Positions 57,700 to 64,000 of a DNA stretch of 64,000 nucleotides are shown here, piece after piece. Positions within the stretch are counted from its first letter, which is position 1. Every line of letters begins with the position of its first letter. The position numbers were made by a program, and so were the translations under genes. The stretch comes from Cyclina sinensis (Eukaryota > Mollusca > Bivalvia > Venerida > Veneridae), in contig JAAONU010000004.1 in NCBI GenBank assembly GCA_012932295.1, positions 27,940,304 through 28,004,303 on the forward strand, in the 5' to 3' direction. The notes under the pieces were generated by a model. It was not told where the DNA came from. It saw nothing but the letters and a program-made list of their open reading frames with translations, and did no database searches.

Positions 57700-58289
57700 T
57701 GATCTAGTTGCCGGCATGATGCTAAAGACTAATTATATAAATATATCAAGCAGAACAACTTCCTTTTGAAAATCATGATATTGTCTCTAAATGGTTTATA
57801 AAAGATTTTTTTCAAGTCCTGAAAGGTAGATAAAATTTCAAAAATAATGAAGAGCTGTTAGTTATGTAAAAACATTTTTCACTGGAAACTGACGCTTTTT
57901 GTAAACATTTACCTGTAAATATCATTGCACGTTCAGTAATAATGAAAATATTAAAATCATGGTTAAGTAATTATATCACCTTACCAGATTTGATGTTTGA
58001 TTCTGATGTTATTACATCCTATTATTTCCATTCCCCATCCCCGACTCCTTTCGATGAAGAGAGTGTATATTGTTTTGCAGACGTCCGTCGGTCGGTTACC
58101 GGTCGACTACTTCGTTCCAGAAAATATGGGCGTAGAGTCTTGAGATTTGGAAGGGTCAAAGTAATTCAGAAGGCCAATGGTCAAATTACAGTAGCCCGCA
58201 CTTTTACAATGTTTCCGATTAAAATCTCTAGAACAAAGAAAACCTAGATTTACAAATAGGATTGTTTTGCATGACGAGTAAATGGATCA
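57700..58289. other. spacer with an unassigned open frame
   Basis: An open frame at 57942-58247 (+, 101 codons) has no recognisable domain. It crosses a GTCGGTCGGTTACCGGTCGA tract typical of repeats, so I do not call it a gene. Confidence 0.35.
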
Positions 58290-58870
58290 AACTGTTTGTG
58301 GACACTCAGAGTCAAAGAATGAGCTTACAAGATCCCATACTGTGAAAACGCTATCCGATCACTAACTCTCAAGTTCAACTGCATCCAGGGTCTAAAAGCT
58401 TTACAGGATGGTCGAGTATAGTGGAAAAAAAGAAAACAATTGCTTTTGAGATCGTAGGGTCTTGGATCAAGCTCACTGGGATCCGCACATTTAAAAAGGG
58501 GTTTTTTGATCAATAATTCCAGTACAAATGCATCTAGGACCTCCAAACTTTACAGGATTGTTGGGCATGATAGATACCTGATAGTATTGTTTTAGGGCCC
58601 ATGGAGACAAAGGTTTAGCTAGCAGATCCAGCGCTTTGAAAACGGTTCCCGAACAACTCTTCTCCTGTTGTTAAGTTTACAGGATATTAAGGCATAACAA
58701 ATGGACTACCCTTATTTTTGTCAGCTTTCAGGATCAAAGGACAAGCTCACATGGACCCGTACTTTGAAAGCGGTTTCTGATCAATAACTCAAGACAACTA
58801 TTCCCGGGACTATCAAACTTTTCAGGCTGATTTTGCATGGTGAGCAGATGAAAAGTCATTTTAGGCACAC
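58290..58870. repeat. diverged tandem repeat, about four units of 130-150 bp
   Basis: Landmarks TTTACAGGAT (near 58400), TTTACAGGATT (58550), TTTACAGGATA (58678) and TTTTCAGGCTG (58820) recur, together with TTTGAAA-CG and GATCAATAA-TC blocks. No coding content. Confidence 0.6.
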
Positions 58871-59025
58871 AGGCTTCAAGGTCTTGCTAGCACAACATTT
58901 AAAATTCACATATTGCAAAACTTAAATGTCGAATGTTGTGCTAGAACAGGTTTCAAATAAAAATTATCAAAATTCAAATGTCGAATATCGTGATAGGTTA
59001 ACGTTCCAAACAAAAGTTATGTTTA

Positions 59026-59193
59026 ATTCGTCTACTGAATAACGTTCTAGCACAGCATTCAAATAAAAATGAATTATATATATATAAATTCAAAAGACCG
59101 ATATCGAATATCTTACTTTGAGCTTACTTCACACAGATCAACGTTGAGGTAGAAAATAATGCTTCGTCATCTGGAAATATGTTATTTACGTAT
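59026..59193. repeat. dispersed direct repeat, copy 1
   Basis: It begins ATTCGTCTACTGAATAACGT, includes GATATCGAATATCTTACTTTG-like and AATGCTTCGTCAT blocks, and ends GTTATTTACGTAT. The partner copy, in the same orientation, is at 63252-63410. Upstream of both, looser ATTCGAATG/CGAATAT motifs continue. Confidence 0.75.
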
Positions 59194-61320
59194 CCGAATG
59201 TGTGTAATAAGATAGCCTATACAGGAAAACGTACACGAACAACCAGTCACACTTTTGACTCTGTTGATTAATACTTTTTTGTTGTTTTGTTGTCAGATCA
59301 ATCAGAATAACTGAAATATTTTCCTCTAATAAATGTGCTTAAAATATTTTTACCATCCTTTCTTTTAGTTTGCATGTTGATTACATTATCAATGTCAATA
59401 TATTTATCTGTTTTCCCGAATCTTGACCGATTAAAGCAACTCTTGCTATATTATCAACTATTTATGGCGATAATTCACGTTTTAAATAATGGACTATATT
59501 GTGCTACGCCAATCTATCAAAGGTACCAATATGAAACTTGGTATATTTGCTTATTATGACAGGACACAGTTGAAAGACAAGGGGCATTACTCTAAAAGCT
59601 GTTTTTATAGTTTTGCCCCATCTCAACCTGATTTTTTTGTTGAAATTGGTTATTGCTCTAGAAAATTTTGAAAACTGTCAAAAATATTGTACTCATTCTT
59701 GGCATACTTCCTACTTGGGACAAAATTCTTGCTACTGGGGACAAGGCACATCTGTACCACAAGGGACATTTTTAAGTGTTTAGTGTTTCAAGAGTTATGC
59801 CCCTTTTTCACATGGAAAAAAAATTAAACTTTTGTATAAATACTAATATCTTGAACATTCACAATCACAAAGTGGTACATCTGAAGTGAAGTCCATAACA
59901 GCTATAATCGAGTAGCACCATAACACTCTTGAAATTAATCGTATTAAGTCGTTGCTCTTATCATACGAGCGTTTGCACCGCATGCGATGCTGGGTGGAGT
60001 AAATCCGTGCCATGTTTATAATCATATTTCGTTTCTTTTTTCTTTGTTGTTGTTGTTGTTGTTTTTGTTGTTTTTTTGTTGTTGTTGTTGTTTTTGTTTG
60101 CTTTTTTTTCAGCAGTCATTAGGTCTTCATAATGTGAATGATTATAATGTGACCAAGTAATAGTTGTTTTTTTAATGGAGACTTAGAAGAAACATTTTTT
60201 CTCTATACCTTAGTAACAAACTAAGTCAGGTGAGGTTTGAAGTGAATGTTTCTTGAAATTCCCATGATGAAAGTTTCTTATATGGTCTATATTTTTTCCA
60301 AGAATAGTATATTTCTTTAAAAAAACTCAATTCAATGAAGGCTGAAAAAGTATTTATTAGTATTCTAATACCTCAAATACTTGAATACCTTAAACAATTA
60401 TTTATATTTTAGATTTCACTTCATTGTCTTGGACCCTGGGCAATATTATGTCTATTGGGACAATTCTAATGGACAGTTACTACTGTTTGAATTTTGAAAT
60501 CGACGGTAAAAGGTTGCGGTATTGTAATTACGTGAACAAAATATTAGAATTGGTAGCCAGTAAGAAAGTGAATAAGTGGCTAGGCTTCATACAGAAAACG
60601 TTTGCCTAAGATGTGTTCAGCTTTCGCTCACAGTAATAGAGTTTTGTAAACGTAGGTCTTTTATCTTCATAAATTCCTGAGAATATGCCCCGTGTTCATA
60701 CTCGTACATATACTCCGTACTCAAACAATCCGGGATTTTCATGTTTTTTTAATATACAAAAATAGACAAATTAAACATGCGCAGGCAGTGGGTACCGATC
60801 GGATATTGGTAGGGAATATTATTTCCGTTGAGATCGTGTGAAGGCAGTGCCTACAGAGCCTTAGTTAAGGTCAGGAAGAGCAATGGAAAAAAAGTCAGAC
60901 GATTTCTACACGAAATTTATAGAAATATAACTAAATGCCTTCCATTAGATTTGTGCTTTTTACAAGAAAATATCTTGACAATGTGATATGATTGGGACAT
61001 CTGAATGCTTTGGAAGTTTTTGCCTTGTTTTAATGTCAAGTTTACTGAAGAAGTCATCAAACAACCTGTTGATATATTGTACTCTTGACTACGATTGGTA
61101 CGTAGACGGTATAATGTTTTAAGCAGCATTACTTCGACAATTTTTCTCTTTCTTAATCTAAAGAGAAGAAAACTAAAATTTTATACCATATATTTCAAAC
61201 TGAGACAAAGGTTACATTGCGATGTAACAACAAAAGCTGTAGGTTGCATAGTTCTAGATGCTGCAAGGATAGCTATTAAATGAAGTACCCATTGTATCGT
61301 CATATAAGTAATTGAACAAA
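59194..61320. other. spacer without recognised gene
   Basis: A (TTG)n-rich tract lies at about 60044-60110. Short open frames have no recognisable domain or splice support. Confidence 0.45.
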
Positions 61321-61324
61321 TGTA

Positions 61325-62604
61325 CTAGTTTTCCTTTCTATTATTATAAAATGCAGTTAACTCAGGAAGTACATTATCAAGCCTAGCTAAAAGATTTTTG
61401 GCTTGAATCAAAGCATCGATGCTAGAGTTTGCAAATATAATATTTTCAACACCAGCAGTCCATGTATTGTGATAGTTTGAGATTTTACGCTGAATATTAT
61501 CTATAAAAACATGTGGAATGCCCAGGAGAGTGCAGAAAATAAGCCCATGAAGGCGGTCTGTAATAACCACTCTTCCCCGTTGTAAAAAAAACCCATAGCA
61601 TTGGCTGTCTTAAGGAAAATGTCTTCCATCGGTGAAGTGCCTTTTGGGGTTTTCCAATTCAACCAATCAGAAGCATGGATAAGATAACCAGAAGGTAATG
61701 ATGCATTGTGTAAGAACTAAGAAGGCGACTCTTTGTCTGTCCTCTTAAGCCAAAGGATATCTAGGGTTGGGAGCATAAATCGAGAAACGAAGCCTATTTT
61801 GTACGCCATATCGGGTGACAAAAGAGAGTCCATTTAAGGGAAAAGACTTTTTCCTAATTTATATGAATGTGCGTCTCTCCATATAAATGTTAACTTATCA
61901 TGTGAAGCATACACCTTTTTACAAAATGCAATATGGGAAGGAGAATATTCATATAGTATAGATTGTGGAAACATAACAATATGATACTCTTTGAAATGCT
62001 TAATCTCAACGTCACGCCTTTCATCCATTATCTTATACCCTATGACACTCCCTCCGCCTTTGAGTAGAATCACAAGTTCTTTATTTGTATAGTTTTTGCT
62101 TAATTTTTTAGCTTCGTTTACCCTCTCGATGCAATGACTATGTTCACATGCAAAAACTATCCTGATTTTAAGTCTCCGCAAAAGTATTAACTCTCCTACC
62201 GAAATAGCCGAGTCGCCTTTATTTTCAGAAGGGGCATAATCAAATAGCATTGCATACTTGTAATTTCCGATCAGAGTTTTGAGAATGCCCATATGTATTC
62301 GCTGGGCTTCTCTTACAACACCTACTCTAGTTGTTGGCAGAGGTGATAGCTTGTTTGCCCCCTCTGGGTTTTTTACAAGATTTGTCGACAAGAACTCGTC
62401 GATGATGAAATCCAGTGGTTTTGGATGAGAAAAATTCGCATAAGGAGTCCTCAGGGATCTTGAAACATATTCAGACGGATCGTGATGATGCTTGTCACCC
62501 ATGAAGGTATGAAATAATGATCTGTGTATATTCAAGAACAGTACGATCGCACAGAATACCAACAAGATAACATATAATACGTGTTAGATCTTCACTTTCT
62601 TCAT
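61325..62604 (-). pseudogene. polysaccharide-pyruvyl-transferase-like gene, broken
   Basis: On the - strand an almost continuous protein of about 420 codons can be followed. It has a short cytoplasmic start and hydrophobic anchor (LLVFCAIVLFLNI), a central SENKGDSAISVGE and LLKGGGSVIG, then SPDMAYKIGF, DILWLKRTD and HASDWLNW, and finally VVITDRLHGLIF. GDxAI, GGGS and TDRLHG are the motifs of the PS_pyruv_trans family, which transfers pyruvyl groups to sugars; the anchor suggests a Golgi type II enzyme. It is disabled by stops at 62584-62586 (codon 7), 61834-61836 and 61717-61719, and by a frameshift in the A8 run at 61584-61591. No introns are visible. A remnant gene or retrocopy; the active form would be elsewhere. 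Confidence 0.85.
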
Positions 62605-64000
62605 AACTGAAAAACACATACATATCAAACAACTGACAAAGCTGAAAGGCCAGGGTAACTTCTCACGCAGTATCCCCGACAACATTCTCTCAGTTCATGA
62701 CCAGTAATTAATTATGCAAAGATCCGTTAGTTTTTGTTGTGCACCTCATTTGCACTTCACATAGATACATTAAATTACTTGAACTAAGTGCACAGAAAAA
62801 AAAAGATGAGCTTAGTTAAGGTGGCTCTTTTCAAGAAATAAATGTTTATTTCTTGTTAACTTAAAGTCAATATGCCATTATCATCTTAGTTGTTTGCTTC
62901 CTTGGCTTTTCTAGTCACTGTTTTTGTCACCTTTTACAAGGTGAAAATTGACATGCGCGCTTTGTAATAAAAATAAAAGTAGTGTGTTTATTTAAAGAAA
63001 CTCTGCCAAAGATTACTCAAGGTTCATGTGAAAAGCAAGACAATATTAAATAATAATCAAATAATCGTACCGAACAGTGTTCAAAATGGCTTTTTTCTCA
63101 TTTTGATGTATTCAAACTAACATAACATTTAAGTATAAACAATTAAAATTCGAACGTCCGGCTAGCACAAAGTTCAAGTAATATCAATTACGAATGGCAA
63201 ATATCGTGGAAGAACAGCGAATTCGAATGACGAATGTTCGCAACATTTAAAATTCGTCTACTGAATAACGTTCAAGCACAAGATTTAAATAAAAATAAAT
63301 AAAAATTCGAAAGAACAATATCGAATATCTTACTTTGAGCTAACTTCACACAGATAAATGTTAACGTAGAACATAATGCTTCGTCATGTAGAAATATGTT
63401 ATTTACGTATAAAGAAGACTAATCTTGAGTTTTATACTTAATCTGCTATTTAACATTTTGATCAATATAATTTTGCTATAGAATCCAGTACCAATCAAGC
63501 AAAGAATATTTTCGAATGCTGAAACAAGTATTTCACAAACGTATGTTTTCTCCTCCACTCCATGTCCAAACATTTTGAAATGACGAATAGCAAGGCTACC
63601 TTAAGTTATTTACTTTCATGACAAAACTTTAATTTAAACATGAACCGGGTCGTTTAATATTCACCGTGCTTAACAAAAGTCAAGTGGTATATTCCAGCAT
63701 ATTTACAGTACAAAGAAAATGAATATTGACCCTCGGAAACAGAAAAATCGGAATAGTATGCTAGGTTGCGGGAGCAGAAGTTTCAAGCTCACATAACCAT
63801 TTGAGAAAGAAATAGATATGTCCTGTTATAATAGGAGACTATATACCTATTTAAATCATTGTTGCATATCAGAACTACTATTTTTGTAAAAGGCCTTTGC
63901 CTACCGCCTTAACATATATTCCCTTAAAACACCACCAATTTCGAAGGTGTTCTTTTTATACTACGCATTTCTTTCTTTATTATCAAAATCAAAGTTAATA
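62605..64000. other. end of window: spacer with one dispersed repeat copy
   Basis: Apart from the repeat copy at 63252-63410 nothing is recognised. No further exon of the pyruvyl-transferase-like gene is seen upstream of its Met. Confidence 0.45.
63252..63410. repeat. dispersed direct repeat, copy 2
   Basis: It matches 59026-59193 in order and orientation, from ATTCGTCTACTGAATAACGT to GTTATTTACGTAT, with scattered substitutions. The two copies flank the pyruvyl-transferase-like pseudogene. Confidence 0.75.

Noticed and set aside
57942..58247. 101-codon open frame
   Set aside because: No domain recognised, it crosses a GTCGGTCGGT repeat-like tract, and there is no splice or codon-use support.

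Overview
This is a stretch of animal nuclear DNA, AT-rich, with short exons, GT-AG introns and dense small repeats. Secreted C1q-domain genes, a secreted EF-hand protein, and many short TIR repeats of the 'GACCTTGACCTT...GGACGGACGGAC' kind point to a mollusc, most likely a bivalve. That assignment is inference from gene content and repeat style. No sequence search was possible.

Layout. (1) 2.1-7.2 kb, + strand: a complete five-exon gene for a secreted protein with four EF-hands. It is surrounded by small DNA-transposon relics: a foldback MITE, two TTAA-flanked MITEs and an internally deleted mariner. (2) 10-17 kb: microsatellites, a decayed Tc1-like fragment and a 145-bp tandem repeat. (3) 17.1-25.8 kb and 39.0-46.6 kb, + strand: two tandem paralogues (A and B) with the same eight visible exons, encoding Ly6/uPAR-like, ShKT, TSP1, TSP1, TSP1 and C1q domains. 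Every domain unit begins and ends in phase 1, as expected for exon shuffling. The signal-peptide exon was not found for either copy. (4) 26-37 kb, between the paralogues: a non-LTR reverse-transcriptase relic, a 3.3-kb minisatellite of 57-bp units, and several TIR elements with tandem-repeat cores. (5) 47.0-50.9 kb, - strand, tail-to-tail with paralogue B: a complete five-exon gene for a small secreted protein. It is made of two copies of a ten-cysteine module I do not recognise, and it is the best candidate here for an undescribed family. (6) 51-64 kb: TIR elements, a full-length Tc1-like transposon killed by three in-frame stops, a second Tc1 relic, a second RT relic, and a broken polysaccharide-pyruvyl-transferase-like gene.

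The intact genes all encode secreted or extracellular, mostly disulfide-rich products. Paralogues A and B join recognition or adhesion domains (C1q, TSP1, LU) in one chain. With the neighbouring cysteine-rich gene they suggest an extracellular defence, mucus or matrix cluster, but function is inference only. Long open frames at 29.6-33.0 kb arise from a 57-bp (19-codon) repeat and are not treated as genes.
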